DNA of 64,000 nt from Thiomicrorhabdus cannonii (GCF_013391695.1 NZ_JACBGH010000001.1:248001-312000); one strand, 5' to 3'; shown: positions 51,526 through 60,179, counted from the stretch's first letter. Notes: a model not told the origin generated them from the sequence alone. Made by a program: numbers and translations.

Positions 51526-52525
51526 TCCCATCAATGCCCTCACCCATCGCATAATCGCGGCCTGCCGTTTGACCGAGCACGCTGTCCCACTGCTCGGCAA
51601 AACGCCCGCGGTCGCTGCGCTTCAATGTCAGATTATCTTCCGAAAAGCGCTCTCCGGCCGCAATGGCTCGTTTGGCGACGATGCGTTTGCGCGCCACCGT
51701 TTTATTCTGCACTTCCGAACTGGATGCAACTTTCTCACCACTGCCAAGCGCCAGTTCGATATGACGGATCGCCGTCACCATCGCCTTCAGCTCGGGTGGT
51801 TCCAAACTCGCCTTGTGGTCGGGACCGGGCAGGGTTTTGTCGAGCGTGAAATGCTTTTCGATCACGCTCGCCCCCAATGCCACGGCGGCAACCGGCACTT
51901 CAATGCCAAGAGAATGGTCCGACAGACCGACTGCGACTTCAAACGTTTGCGCCAGCGTCTGCATGGCGCGCAGATTAACATCTTCATAAGGGGTCGGATA
52001 AGCCGTATTGGCATGCAAAACCGTCAGATGACTTTTCGACAGACCGGCTTGCAACAGCGTTTTAATGGCCAGTTCCACCTCGTGCAGATTGCCCATGCCG
52101 GTGGAGAGAATCGTCGGCTGGTTGAAAGCGGCGATTTTGCGCAGGTACGGAATCGACAACAGTTCGCCGGAAGGGATTTTCCAACGCTGCATACCGAGTT
52201 GATGCAAGAGTTCAATACTGTCGTCGTCAAACGGCGTGGACATGAATTCGATATTGTTTTGACGGCAATAGGCAAAAAGCGCCTGATGATCGGCTTCGCT
52301 CAACTCCAAACGCTTGAGCATGGCAAACTGGCTCTCTTTAATGCCGGTGTTTTCGGTCTGGTAAGCCGCCTGCTCGGCGCTTTCGGTAACCAGGTTCTCG
52401 GTTTTGAAGGTCTGGAATTTGACCGCATCCGCGCCCGCTTCGACGGCAGCATCCACCAGCCGTTTGGCGCTATCCAGCGAACCGTTATGATTCACCCCCG
52501 CTTCGGCAATAATAAACACACTCAC
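51518..52525 (-). CDS. legI: Legionaminic acid synthase (LegI/NeuB family)
   Basis: LegI condenses phosphoenolpyruvate with 2,4-diacetamido-trideoxy-mannose. The N-terminus FIIAEAGVNHNGSLDSAKRL and AGADAVKFQTF are the classical NeuB start, and GLSDHSLGIEVPVAAVALGA and VIEKHFTLDKTLPGPDH lie near residues 190-230. A SAF domain is at the C-terminus. The choice of LegI over NeuB or PseI rests on the flanking legB-C-H and legG genes. Its ATG overlaps legH by 4 bp. Confidence 0.9.
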   Translation of the reverse strand: MSVFIIAEAGVNHNGSLDSAKRLVDAAVEAGADAVKFQTFKTENLVTESAEQAAYQTENTGIKESQFAMLKRLELSEADHQALFAYCRQNNIEFMSTPFDDDSIELLHQLGMQRWKIPSGELLSIPYLRKIAAFNQPTILSTGMGNLHEVELAIKTLLQAGLSKSHLTVLHANTAYPTPYEDVNLRAMQTLAQTFEVAVGLSDHSLGIEVPVAAVALGASVIEKHFTLDKTLPGPDHKASLEPPELKAMVTAIRHIELALGSGEKVASSSEVQNKTVARKRIVAKRAIAAGERFSEDNLTLKRSDRGRFAEQWDSVLGQTAGRDYAMGEGIDGNA

Positions 52526-53157
52526 TTGACCACTCCCGTGTAGACCCCGGCCTGCTGAATATTTTTTAAGACCGTTGCATTCGCGCCCACAACAACCCTG
52601 TCTGCCAGGCTGATGGTCTGCTTCAAGACGGCGCCGCTGCCGATAAAACAGCCCTCGCCAATCTCCACCCCGCCGTTGACTCTGGCGCCGGTGGAAATAT
52701 GACAGTGATTAGCAATCACCGCATCATGTTCAATCAATGCCTGAGAATTGACAATGCCGTTGTCACCGATCTGCGCATAGGCATTGACCAGCGCCTGATG
52801 CATCACAATCGTGCCTTCACCGAGTTTTGCGCTCGGCGATACATAGGCCAGCGGCGAAACAATCACAGGCAAACTGGCACCCAAGCGTTTCAATTCGGTG
52901 AACAGACGCTGCCGTACCGCGGCGCTCTTGAGCTGACCGACGGTAATCAAACAGTGCGGCGTGTCGGCCAGAAGTTTCGGCAAATCCTTGTCGTAACCGA
53001 TGACCGGATAAGCGGAAAACGGCTCGATTTGCGCACCTTCCGCCTCGACAATACCGACAATCTCATACTCGCCCGTCATCTCGATCACGTCGATGCAGGC
53101 GCGGCAGTGACCGCCGCCGCCAATCAGCAATAATGGGGTTTTGCCCGCTTCAGCCAT
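52522..53157 (-). CDS. legH: Sugar N-acetyltransferase (LegH/PglD family)
   Basis: A left-handed beta-helix acyltransferase of 211 residues from ATG 53157. An N-terminal Rossmann-like part (PLLLIGGGGHCRACIDVIEM) precedes hexapeptide repeats (LGEGTIVMHQALVNAYAQIG, GARVNGGVEIGEGCFIGSG), as in PglD and NeuD. The catalytic His is likely in IEHDAVI. It acetylates the 4-amino sugar formed by LegC. It overlaps legC by 8 bp and legI by 4 bp. The longer upstream frame reads through legC and is not credible. Confidence 0.9.
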   Translation of the reverse strand: MAEAGKTPLLLIGGGGHCRACIDVIEMTGEYEIVGIVEAEGAQIEPFSAYPVIGYDKDLPKLLADTPHCLITVGQLKSAAVRQRLFTELKRLGASLPVIVSPLAYVSPSAKLGEGTIVMHQALVNAYAQIGDNGIVNSQALIEHDAVIANHCHISTGARVNGGVEIGEGCFIGSGAVLKQTISLADRVVVGANATVLKNIQQAGVYTGVVK

Positions 53158-54310
53158 GACACACCACCCCGCTGGGTAGATTGACGACACGGTCCGCCAA
53201 CCACTCGGTATGGGGCATCTCGGTGCGCAGACAGTCTGCATAAATCGGTAAGCGGTGCAGCGGCGTCCACAAGGGGCGGGTCTGGATACCGGCGTCGTTG
53301 CTCTGCTGCAAAAAGGCGTCGCGTGCTGGCAAATCGGGCAGAATCGCGCCATTCAACCAATAATTCGCCTGGCTGTTTTTGGGCTCCCGCAAACTCAACA
53401 GGCCGGGTATGGTTTCAATCCACCCTCGATACTTTTCGGCCAAAGCGCGCTTCTCACGCAAAAAATCGGGAAGCTGCTGCATCTGCGCCACCCCCAAGGC
53501 CGCATTCAAATTAGGCATACGCAGGTTAAAGGCGATTTCATCATGCTCAAACAGCCAGGCATGCGAAATTTTGGCGGTGGTACTCAAATGCTTGGCGTGC
53601 GCCGCCAGCGCATCGTCGTTGGTCACCAACATCCCGCCGCCGCCGGTGGTGACGATTTTATTGCCGTTAAAACTGAACACGCCGCTCTGTCCGAAGGTAC
53701 CGCTGTGCCGGCCTTGCAACGTGCTGCCGAGACTTTCGGCGGCATCTTCAATCACAGGAATGGAGAAGGCGCTGCAGACGTCAATCAGACGGTCGATTTC
53801 TGCACAGAAACCGAGCGTATGCATGGGCACGCAGGCACTGATGCGCCGGCCGCTGGCTCTATGCATACAGACACCATCCTTAAGGGTGGCCTGTTCATTT
53901 AAAAAAGCCTGCAAAACATCGGCAGACAAACCGTAAGTATCGGCATCCACATCGATAAAGACCGGTTCCGCACCGAGCATCTTGATCGCATTGGCGGTCG
54001 CCACAAAGGTCAGGGATTGGGTCAGCACCAGATCGCCCGCCCGCACCCCGGCCACCTTCAGCGCCAGATACAACCCCATGGTACCGTTGACTACCGCAAC
54101 GGCATGCTTGGCGCCGGTAAACGCCGCAACCTCCTCTTCAAGGCGGGTTACATACTGCCCGACCGAGGAGACAAACGTGGTATCGATACAGTCATTCACC
54201 AACGCTTTGGCCTGTTCGTTAAAACAGGGCGCGTGCAAAGGTATGAAATCAGCATTGCGATAATGGCCGCGAATGGCGTCTATTAAACTGGCAAACGCGG
54301 GATTAGACAT
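53150..54310 (-). CDS. legC: PLP-dependent sugar aminotransferase (LegC, DegT family)
   Basis: LegC adds the 4-amino group to the keto sugar made by LegB. The PLP lysine lies in VFSFNGNKIVTTGGGGMLVT (about residues 200-219), and the family features IPVIEDAAESLGS and QSLTFVATANAIKMLGAEPVF are clear. Length (386) is normal. It overlaps legB and legH by 8 bp each. A copy of the window-wide repeat lies antisense in its C-terminal third. Confidence 0.92.
   Translation of the reverse strand: MSNPAFASLIDAIRGHYRNADFIPLHAPCFNEQAKALVNDCIDTTFVSSVGQYVTRLEEEVAAFTGAKHAVAVVNGTMGLYLALKVAGVRAGDLVLTQSLTFVATANAIKMLGAEPVFIDVDADTYGLSADVLQAFLNEQATLKDGVCMHRASGRRISACVPMHTLGFCAEIDRLIDVCSAFSIPVIEDAAESLGSTLQGRHSGTFGQSGVFSFNGNKIVTTGGGGMLVTNDDALAAHAKHLSTTAKISHAWLFEHDEIAFNLRMPNLNAALGVAQMQQLPDFLREKRALAEKYRGWIETIPGLLSLREPKNSQANYWLNGAILPDLPARDAFLQQSNDAGIQTRPLWTPLHRLPIYADCLRTEMPHTEWLADRVVNLPSGVVCHG
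53391..53408 (+). repeat. AACAGGCCGGG repeat, copy 9 (inside legC)
   Basis: AAACTCAACAGGCCGGGTA, a full match to the consensus, lies antisense in legC, where it encodes around IPGLLSL. Confidence 0.8.
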
Positions 54311-55298
54311 TATAGATATCCGCTTTATAACGCTTCAGATTGTCGCTCTGGGTAAACCACTCGATGGTTTTGGACAGGCCGGCACGGATGTCATATTGCG
54401 GCTCAAAACCCGTCATTTCGCGGATTTGGGTGTTGTCGCACCACAGGCGAAACACTTCCGAATCTTTGGGACGCAGACGCTGCGAATCGGTAATGAACTC
54501 CACATCGCTGCCCATAATCTCCTTAATCAGCTCCAAGGTATCCTGCACCGAAATCTCATAGTTGGAACCGATATTCACGGTCTGGCCAATCGTGTTGTCC
54601 GACGCGGCGATCGCCATCATGCCGGCACAGGTATCGGCCACGTAATTGAAATCGCGCGTAGGCGACGTATCTCCCAGTTTAATCTCTTTGGCGCCCTGCG
54701 CAATCTGCGTGATGATGGTCGGAATCACCGCCCGCGCGGACTGACGCGGGCCATAGGTGTTGAACGGACGGGCAATACATACCGGCATTTCAAAGGCGTT
54801 GTAATACGACATCGCCATCGCATCCGCGCCGATCTTGCTGGCGCTGTAAGGCGATTGCGGCTGCAGCGGGTGTTTTTCGTCAATCGGCACATATTGCGCC
54901 GTGCCGTACACTTCGGAGGTCGAGGTATGCATAAAACGCTGTACGCCGTTTTCCAGACAGGCTTGCGCCATATTCAAGGTGCCGTTCACATTGGTTTCCA
55001 CATAGGAGTTAGGCGCAACATAAGAATAGGGAATCGCAATCAGGGCTGCCAAGTGAAACACGGTGTGGCAATTCTGGGTGATTTTCTTGCAGAGGAACGG
55101 ATCGCGGACATCGCCGCTGACGATTTCGATCTCGGACAACACCGGACTTTGCTCCAGCCACCCCCAGTCGTTAAAGGAGTTGTACAGGCACAACGCCCGT
55201 ACCTTGGCGCCTTGCGCCACCAGTACCTCCGCCAGATGCGAACCGATAAACCCATCAGCTCCGGTTACTAAAACCTGCTTTCCTTGCCAGTCATTCAT
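54303..55298 (-). CDS. legB: NDP-sugar 4,6-dehydratase (LegB)
   Basis: LegB starts the legionaminic acid pathway by making the 4-keto-6-deoxy sugar. The Rossmann motif is VTGADGFIGSHLAEVL (about residues 11-26), and CLYNSFNDWGWLEQS is characteristic of the LegB group. The catalytic YSASKIGAD follows at about 148. It is the first gene of the cluster, 33 bp after the transglycosylase stop. No separate promoter is obvious in that gap, so the cluster may be read from further upstream. Confidence 0.92.
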   Translation of the reverse strand: MNDWQGKQVLVTGADGFIGSHLAEVLVAQGAKVRALCLYNSFNDWGWLEQSPVLSEIEIVSGDVRDPFLCKKITQNCHTVFHLAALIAIPYSYVAPNSYVETNVNGTLNMAQACLENGVQRFMHTSTSEVYGTAQYVPIDEKHPLQPQSPYSASKIGADAMAMSYYNAFEMPVCIARPFNTYGPRQSARAVIPTIITQIAQGAKEIKLGDTSPTRDFNYVADTCAGMMAIAASDNTIGQTVNIGSNYEISVQDTLELIKEIMGSDVEFITDSQRLRPKDSEVFRLWCDNTQIREMTGFEPQYDIRAGLSKTIEWFTQSDNLKRYKADIYNV

Positions 55299-55331
55299 GT
55301 TGTCAATCCGTGTGTTGTAGCCGTTTTTCGT

Positions 55332-56570
55332 TCAGGCCGACAAAAGATGTTGATAACGGCTTTTAGCCTTCAGCACCTTGTCCAGGTAATCGCGCGTTTC
55401 CCTGGATGCGTGCTCAAACCGTAACTTACGATAAACCTGCTTGGGGTGCAACTGGTTGATGCGTTTTATCGCCGCTTCGGGCGAATCGCCAAACAGTTTC
55501 AGCACGGTTGACAAGCCGCCATTATAAGAAGCGATCGACAGCATCTCTTTGTTCTGAAGATTATGCACCTCGGCAAGATACTCATGCTTGAGCAACCCCA
55601 GATAGGCGGTTCCCATTCGGATATTATTGCGTTCATCGAACAGTTCTGCAGCGTTCGGCATACCCGGTTTCTGGTCAATACGCTGGTAGATATCGCGCCC
55701 TGCGGCATCGGCCTTAAGCTGCATCAACCCCAAGGCGTTAGAACGGCTGACCGCATCGGGTTTAAAGCGGCTCTCGGTTTCCATCACCGCAAACACCAGT
55801 GCGGGTTCCACTTTGAAATCCCGGGCATACTGCGCCACCCAATCCTTGTATTTTTGCACCGGTTTCGGATAGTCGGCCTTCACCAACGGAATGGAAACAA
55901 CCGTAAACGCGCCTTCTTCATCGACTATTTTTTCCATCTGCTTAGAGGAAAACAGATAATCGGCATAATCAAATGCGTTGGCGGGATAACGAATCGGCTG
56001 ACGGTGCTGATCCAACACCTGACGGTAAAAGTAAGGCGTTTTTTGATAATCGAGACTCTTGCGGCTTAACAAATCATCGTTGAAAGGCTGGGCACTGAGC
56101 AACACCCTGGCGATAACCCGCTTCATCAACATCGCATCCGCGATTTCGGCCGGGAACTCAATTATCAGTTCATTTTCAAGCACAACCAACGAAGGTTTGG
56201 CATAAACCTCACTGAATTCGGTCGGCGCGGGTGCTGGGGAAAACGCGACCTTTCGGCCTTCTGTTGAGACTTCTGCTTCCTGAGCCCCATCCATGGGCTG
56301 CACCACCGTTTCAGGCGCCGGATTATTGACACTGCCAGGCTCGGCTCCCAAACGCTGCTTTGCAGGTTCGCCTTTATTAAAGCCAAACTCTCCGCTGGAG
56401 CTGATCAACCGAATACCGGAGGGTTCAAACACCTGTGATACCGGGGCCTTAGCGGCAACAGCTCCCTGCAAGCGCACCCAGTTCTGGAAACTAGAAAAAG
56501 CCTCGCCCGCCACGAGAACCAGCAGCCCTGACGCAACCAAAATTGAAACCAACGACGGATGTATTTTCAC
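55332..56570 (-). CDS. Lytic transglycosylase, MltC-like
   Basis: A periplasmic peptidoglycan lyase of 412 residues, anchored by an N-terminal hydrophobic segment (about 5-27). The C-terminal SLT domain (about 243-400) shows VFAVMETESRFKPDAVSRSN with the likely catalytic Glu266, then ALGLMQL and IASYNGGL. The region before it (about 125-240) resembles the MltC N-terminal domain. FlgJ in this window has no muramidase domain, so this enzyme might open the wall for the rod. The start is GTG, with its ribosome site in the terminator stem upstream. Confidence 0.85.
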   Translation of the reverse strand: MKIHPSLVSILVASGLLVLVAGEAFSSFQNWVRLQGAVAAKAPVSQVFEPSGIRLISSSGEFGFNKGEPAKQRLGAEPGSVNNPAPETVVQPMDGAQEAEVSTEGRKVAFSPAPAPTEFSEVYAKPSLVVLENELIIEFPAEIADAMLMKRVIARVLLSAQPFNDDLLSRKSLDYQKTPYFYRQVLDQHRQPIRYPANAFDYADYLFSSKQMEKIVDEEGAFTVVSIPLVKADYPKPVQKYKDWVAQYARDFKVEPALVFAVMETESRFKPDAVSRSNALGLMQLKADAAGRDIYQRIDQKPGMPNAAELFDERNNIRMGTAYLGLLKHEYLAEVHNLQNKEMLSIASYNGGLSTVLKLFGDSPEAAIKRINQLHPKQVYRKLRFEHASRETRDYLDKVLKAKSRYQHLLSA

Positions 56571-56571
56571 A

Positions 56572-56597
56572 AAAAAGCCTCCATATAGGAGGCTTTT
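56572..56597 (-). terminator. Terminator after flgL that contains the next gene's ribosome site
   Basis: On the minus strand AAAAGCCTCC pairs perfectly with GGAGGCTTTT around TATAT, and T residues follow. It lies 33 bp after the flgL stop. GGAGG, seven bases before the GTG at 56570, is in the 3' arm, so readthrough RNA would hide the ribosome site of the transglycosylase. The stem is symmetrical but the T-run favours the minus strand. Confidence 0.85.
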
Positions 56598-56629
56598 AGC
56601 AAAACAAAGGCCAAAATGCGTTGGCGCAA

Positions 56630-57667
56630 CTATCGCAGGTAATTAAACAGACTCATGCCCTGCACTTTGGTAAAGACCTGCTGTGCCATTTGCAGCGCAT
56701 TCTGGCTTTTGGTCAGTTCAGTGACCCCCGCAACCAGATCCATGTCTTCCAGTGTCATGCGGCGCTCTTCCAATGCAACTTTGAAACTCTCACCTGCCTC
56801 GTACTGAGACTGGATACGGTTCTGACGACCGCCGATCTCGGCTCGAATCTGCGACAGATTGGTCAGCGCACTGTCCATATCGCCGATCACTTCATCGGAG
56901 GGCGTATTGCCCGCCAATAAGGTATTTTTGAATTCCACCAGCACATTCAACACATTCGCTTCCGGTGTGCCGCCGCCCGTGTTGTTGGTATAGGGCAAGG
57001 TGGCGCCGGGAATGCTGAATACGCGGTTGCCATTATCGGTAATACGCACACGGCTAGGATCCCCGGCATCATCCGGCGCCAGCAGATTATCGTCATCAAA
57101 TCCAATCTGCACAAAACGCGAACCGTAATTCGCCAACGGATCCTGAGGCGTGGTCTCAGCACCCGAAGCATCGGAATTCACCCCGCCAATGTAGGCGTAG
57201 TATCCCGGATTGTTGACATCCTCAACAAATGCCTGCGTGGCATTGACGCTACTACCGGCAAAAATCAATTCTCCTTCGGAATTGCGATAGTTCATCATGC
57301 TTTTTACTTGCTGGATAATCTGATCCACTTCCGCCGCAGTCGCTTCGCGATCTGCCGCCGTATAGGTGCCGTTGCTCATCTGAATCGCCAACTCGCGCGC
57401 GCGCTGCAATGACCCGATGGTATCTGCAATCGCGGTTTCTTCCAGTACCAGCTGTGACTTGGCGTATTCGCCGTTTTTGGCGTACTGTTCAATCGTGTTC
57501 ATGGTGCGGTTAAGCGCATGAATCTGACTGGTCGCGACCGGATCGTCACCCGGCGCGTTGACGCGCTTGCCGGTACTCAACTGTAGCTGGGTATCCATCA
57601 CGCTCTTTTGGTGATTTTGGATAGAACTAATACCCTGACTGTGGAACATATTCGTCGAGATTCTCAT
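56630..57667 (-). CDS. flgL: FlgL, hook-filament junction protein
   Basis: FlgL (HAP3) joins the hook to the filament together with FlgK. It begins MRISTNMFHSQGISSIQNHQ and ends QVFTKVQGMSLFNYLR, the paired terminal coiled-coil regions of flagellin-like proteins. Length (345) is normal. It is 4 bp after flgK and ends the flgI-J-K-L operon at a strong terminator. Confidence 0.94.
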   Translation of the reverse strand: MRISTNMFHSQGISSIQNHQKSVMDTQLQLSTGKRVNAPGDDPVATSQIHALNRTMNTIEQYAKNGEYAKSQLVLEETAIADTIGSLQRARELAIQMSNGTYTAADREATAAEVDQIIQQVKSMMNYRNSEGELIFAGSSVNATQAFVEDVNNPGYYAYIGGVNSDASGAETTPQDPLANYGSRFVQIGFDDDNLLAPDDAGDPSRVRITDNGNRVFSIPGATLPYTNNTGGGTPEANVLNVLVEFKNTLLAGNTPSDEVIGDMDSALTNLSQIRAEIGGRQNRIQSQYEAGESFKVALEERRMTLEDMDLVAGVTELTKSQNALQMAQQVFTKVQGMSLFNYLR

Positions 57668-57671
57668 GCGC

Positions 57672-59504
57672 TTATCCTCTTATTACGCCGATCAGCGTCT
57701 GAAAAATGCTTTGCGAGGTGGCAATGATTTGCGCCGCCGCTTCGTATGCCTGCTGGAATTTCATTAAATTGGCCGCTTCTTCGTCGAGACTGACCCCCGA
57801 GAGCGACTCACGCTGCGTCATAATCTGATTGTGTACATTCTGCTGCGCAGTCAGCTGAATTTCCGTACCGCGCACATACATCCCCACATTGGTGGCCATT
57901 TTGGAATAACCGCCCAGCAAGGTTTCGGTGCCGCTACCGGTGCCATCGGCATACATCAGATTACGCGACTGCAAACTGGCCATATTCGCCATATTGACGT
58001 TATCGCCGTATGCTGCGGCAGCCGGCGCTGTCACGCTCGGATCAGGCGACTGACCGCGAGCCGCGATTTTATCGGTATCGCTCAATTCCGCCGAAAACTG
58101 CTTGAGAATTTCCTGATGCGGTTTGACCAAAAAGGCATCGCGGTCCCCCGGCACGGTGGTCACGTTGCTAAAATCGAAATTCAATCCTTCAACCTGTGCG
58201 GAGGCCCCGCGTGCCACACTGATGGGCGTACCGCCGGCATCACTCAAGCGCTGACCGGTACTGTAGTCATAAAAGTCGAACGCATCCGCCGAAGCGTTGT
58301 AACGAATCTCGTACTCACGCGGCTGCATCAGGCCGATCTGTTTGAAAGCCTCCTGCAGGTAACTCTCTTTGTCGGAATACAGCGCCGGCTGTGCCTGTGT
58401 GCCGGTTGGCGCATAAGGCGGTTCGGACACCCCGGCATTAGGATTGAAGCTCACAAGAATATTGCTGCCGTCTTCGGTGCCGCTGTTTTTAACGCTGTGG
58501 CTGGCCGTCATATTCAAAGGTGCAAACAGATCGCCGCCCGGCTCGCCGTTTAAATCATACCCTTGGTAGTGCTGCCAGTTCATGGATGCCACCAGACTGT
58601 TCAACGTCACGCCCAGGTCATTCTGCGCCTGATCCAGCATATTCTGTCTGAAATCCAGCACACCGCCCAACTGGCCACCGCTGATCTCTTCACTGACAAT
58701 CCGTTTGCTGCCGCCGGTCGTCATATAGACCTCGATCCGGTTCTCGTCCTTGTAGGGCCCCAACTCGGCGGTAAGGTTGGCTTTATAGTTATCGGCCAAC
58801 AGCGGCATATTGCCGCCAGAGGTAAAAATATCCAACCGCCCATCTGGCTGCTCAAAGGTCTTGATATCGATATAACCACTGAGTTCCAAAACCGCCTGAT
58901 TGCGCTGATCCAATAGATCGTTTGGCGGCTGGGTACCGACCGACATGGCACGCTCCACTTCCTGGTTCAGTCTTTGCACGATAGACAAACGGTCATTGAT
59001 TTCGGTCACCAGACCTTTAATCTGGGTATTGACTTGCGTTTGGGTTTCGTCCAGCACCGTGGACAGGTTGCTGATATGGCTTTCAAGATTGCCGGCTTCG
59101 TCCAGCACCATCTGACGATTCGTACTCGAGGTCGGGTTGTCCGCCAGATTCTGCAAACTGTCAAAGAAACGCTGCATAAACTGCTGGATACCTTCATCGT
59201 TACTGGCCACGATCCCTTCCAATTGTTTGGAGAGCTGCAGCTGCTGATCGTAACGCTCTACCGATGCATTGCTGTTATTGAGTTGTGACTGGATATAATC
59301 GGCCTGAATACGCAAAACGGAATCGACACGCGAACCGCCACCCAAGAAGACACCGCCTACCGATGCGGGCGTATTATTCCCGATTTCGGCACGCTGGCGC
59401 GAATAGCCTTCGGTCCCCACATTGGCGACGTTGTGACTGGTGACATCCAGTGCCGTTTTGTAGGTATTGGCCGCATTGGTGCCAATAATCAACATATTCG
59501 CCAT
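57672..59504 (-). CDS. flgK: FlgK, hook-filament junction protein
   Basis: FlgK (HAP1) lies between hook and FlgL. The N-terminus MANMLIIGTNAANTYKTALD, with HNVANVGTEGYSRQRAE, and the C-terminus VSLDEEAANLMKFQQAYEAAAQIIATSQ are the typical axial-protein ends. Length (610) is normal. In front lies a 237-bp gap that holds a MITE-like element and a repeat copy. A possible sigma28 promoter lies further upstream, inside flgJ. Confidence 0.95.
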   Translation of the reverse strand: MANMLIIGTNAANTYKTALDVTSHNVANVGTEGYSRQRAEIGNNTPASVGGVFLGGGSRVDSVLRIQADYIQSQLNNSNASVERYDQQLQLSKQLEGIVASNDEGIQQFMQRFFDSLQNLADNPTSSTNRQMVLDEAGNLESHISNLSTVLDETQTQVNTQIKGLVTEINDRLSIVQRLNQEVERAMSVGTQPPNDLLDQRNQAVLELSGYIDIKTFEQPDGRLDIFTSGGNMPLLADNYKANLTAELGPYKDENRIEVYMTTGGSKRIVSEEISGGQLGGVLDFRQNMLDQAQNDLGVTLNSLVASMNWQHYQGYDLNGEPGGDLFAPLNMTASHSVKNSGTEDGSNILVSFNPNAGVSEPPYAPTGTQAQPALYSDKESYLQEAFKQIGLMQPREYEIRYNASADAFDFYDYSTGQRLSDAGGTPISVARGASAQVEGLNFDFSNVTTVPGDRDAFLVKPHQEILKQFSAELSDTDKIAARGQSPDPSVTAPAAAAYGDNVNMANMASLQSRNLMYADGTGSGTETLLGGYSKMATNVGMYVRGTEIQLTAQQNVHNQIMTQRESLSGVSLDEEAANLMKFQQAYEAAAQIIATSQSIFQTLIGVIRG

Positions 59505-59526
59505 AATTCAGTTTCCTTTTCCGGTC

Positions 59527-59545
59527 AAACTCAACAGGCCGGGTA
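59527..59545 (+). repeat. AACAGGCCGGG repeat, copy 10 (intergenic, before flgK)
   Basis: AAACTCAACAGGCCGGGTA, a full match to the consensus, lies 23 bp upstream of the flgK start and beside the MITE-like element but outside it. Confidence 0.8.
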
Positions 59546-59601
59546 TCCTCGGCACTATCGTTCAAAAAGCGTTTTTTGCTATTTTTTTATTCTACTACTT
59601 T

Positions 59602-59760
59602 GAGACCTTTGCACGAGTGGGGCGCGAAAGAAAAATGAGGAAAAATTTGCTTGATTGAGGCGAAAAACGAAGTGAATAGCGAGCTATTCGCAAGTTTTTC
59701 AACAAAAATCAGGTGATTTTTAACCATTTTTATTCGTGCATTCACTCATGCAAAGGTCCC
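59602..59760. mobile_element. MITE-like element at the 3' end of flgJ
   Basis: A 159-bp stretch is bounded by inverted repeats of 18 bp with two mismatches: GAGACCTTTGCACGAGTG at the left, and the complement of GGGACCTTTGCATGAGTG at the right. TTT flanks both sides as a possible target duplication. Inside is an imperfect palindrome around GAATAGCGAGCTATTC. No transposase is encoded. The ends resemble those of IS5-group elements, from memory only. The right end lies within flgJ and provides its last codons and stop. Confidence 0.65.
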
Positions 59761-60179
59761 TTTAGGTTACGCAAAGCCAAAGCGTGCTCGGTTGTGGCAT
59801 TTTTTTGCTTTAACGCATTCAGCGCCTGCACCTCTTTTGGATCACGCGGAGCGAGTTGTTCTACGATGTTATCGGCAAATCCGAGCGTACCTTTAGAAGA
59901 TAAATCCTGCGCCAACTGTTTGTCATACCAGTCTTTATAGAAATCTCCGCCCTCACCGTCGAGCCAGCCCTCGTCAAAATTGACTTTGCGGGCCTCTTTC
60001 AGAATCTGCTCCACAAACAGCGCTTCAAACTGTTCCGCGACGGGCTTAAGCGCCGCTTTCTGATCCTGACGCGCTTCGCGCTTCAAATCATTCAAGGCGC
60101 CCACATCCGCATAATTGTTGTAGTTCTTGGGGGCATTGCTTTGATGCGCCGCCAATCCCATTGCATTATTCACCGCCAT
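59742..60179 (-). CDS. flgJ: FlgJ, rod-capping domain only
   Basis: FlgJ caps the growing rod. The 145-residue protein has the rod-binding domain (about 35-95, QFEALFVEQILKEARKVNF), but lacks the C-terminal muramidase domain found in longer FlgJ proteins. Its last six codons and stop (KGPLHE) come from the terminal inverted repeat of the MITE-like element, so the natural end was probably different. A possible sigma28 promoter lies within it. It follows flgI after 21 bp. Confidence 0.9.
   Translation of the reverse strand: MAVNNAMGLAAHQSNAPKNYNNYADVGALNDLKREARQDQKAALKPVAEQFEALFVEQILKEARKVNFDEGWLDGEGGDFYKDWYDKQLAQDLSSKGTLGFADNIVEQLAPRDPKEVQALNALKQKNATTEHALALRNLKGPLHE
59869..59895 (-). promoter_or_regulatory. 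Possible sigma28 promoter inside flgJ for flgKL
   Basis: The minus strand reads TAAAGGTA, 11 bases, GCCGATAA. This is the enteric spacing (N15), one base longer than the other sigma28 sites here. It would drive flgK-flgL as late genes, as in enterics, but it also encodes SKG and ADN of FlgJ, so chance is possible. Confidence 0.45.

Noticed and set aside
53158-53352. N-terminal extension of legH
   Set aside because: The extra 65 residues read inside legC in another frame, are rich in Cys and Arg, and do not resemble the family. ATG 53157 fits.
58787-58794. Sigma28-like TTATCGGC inside flgK
   Set aside because: No TAAA element is present at the needed distance.
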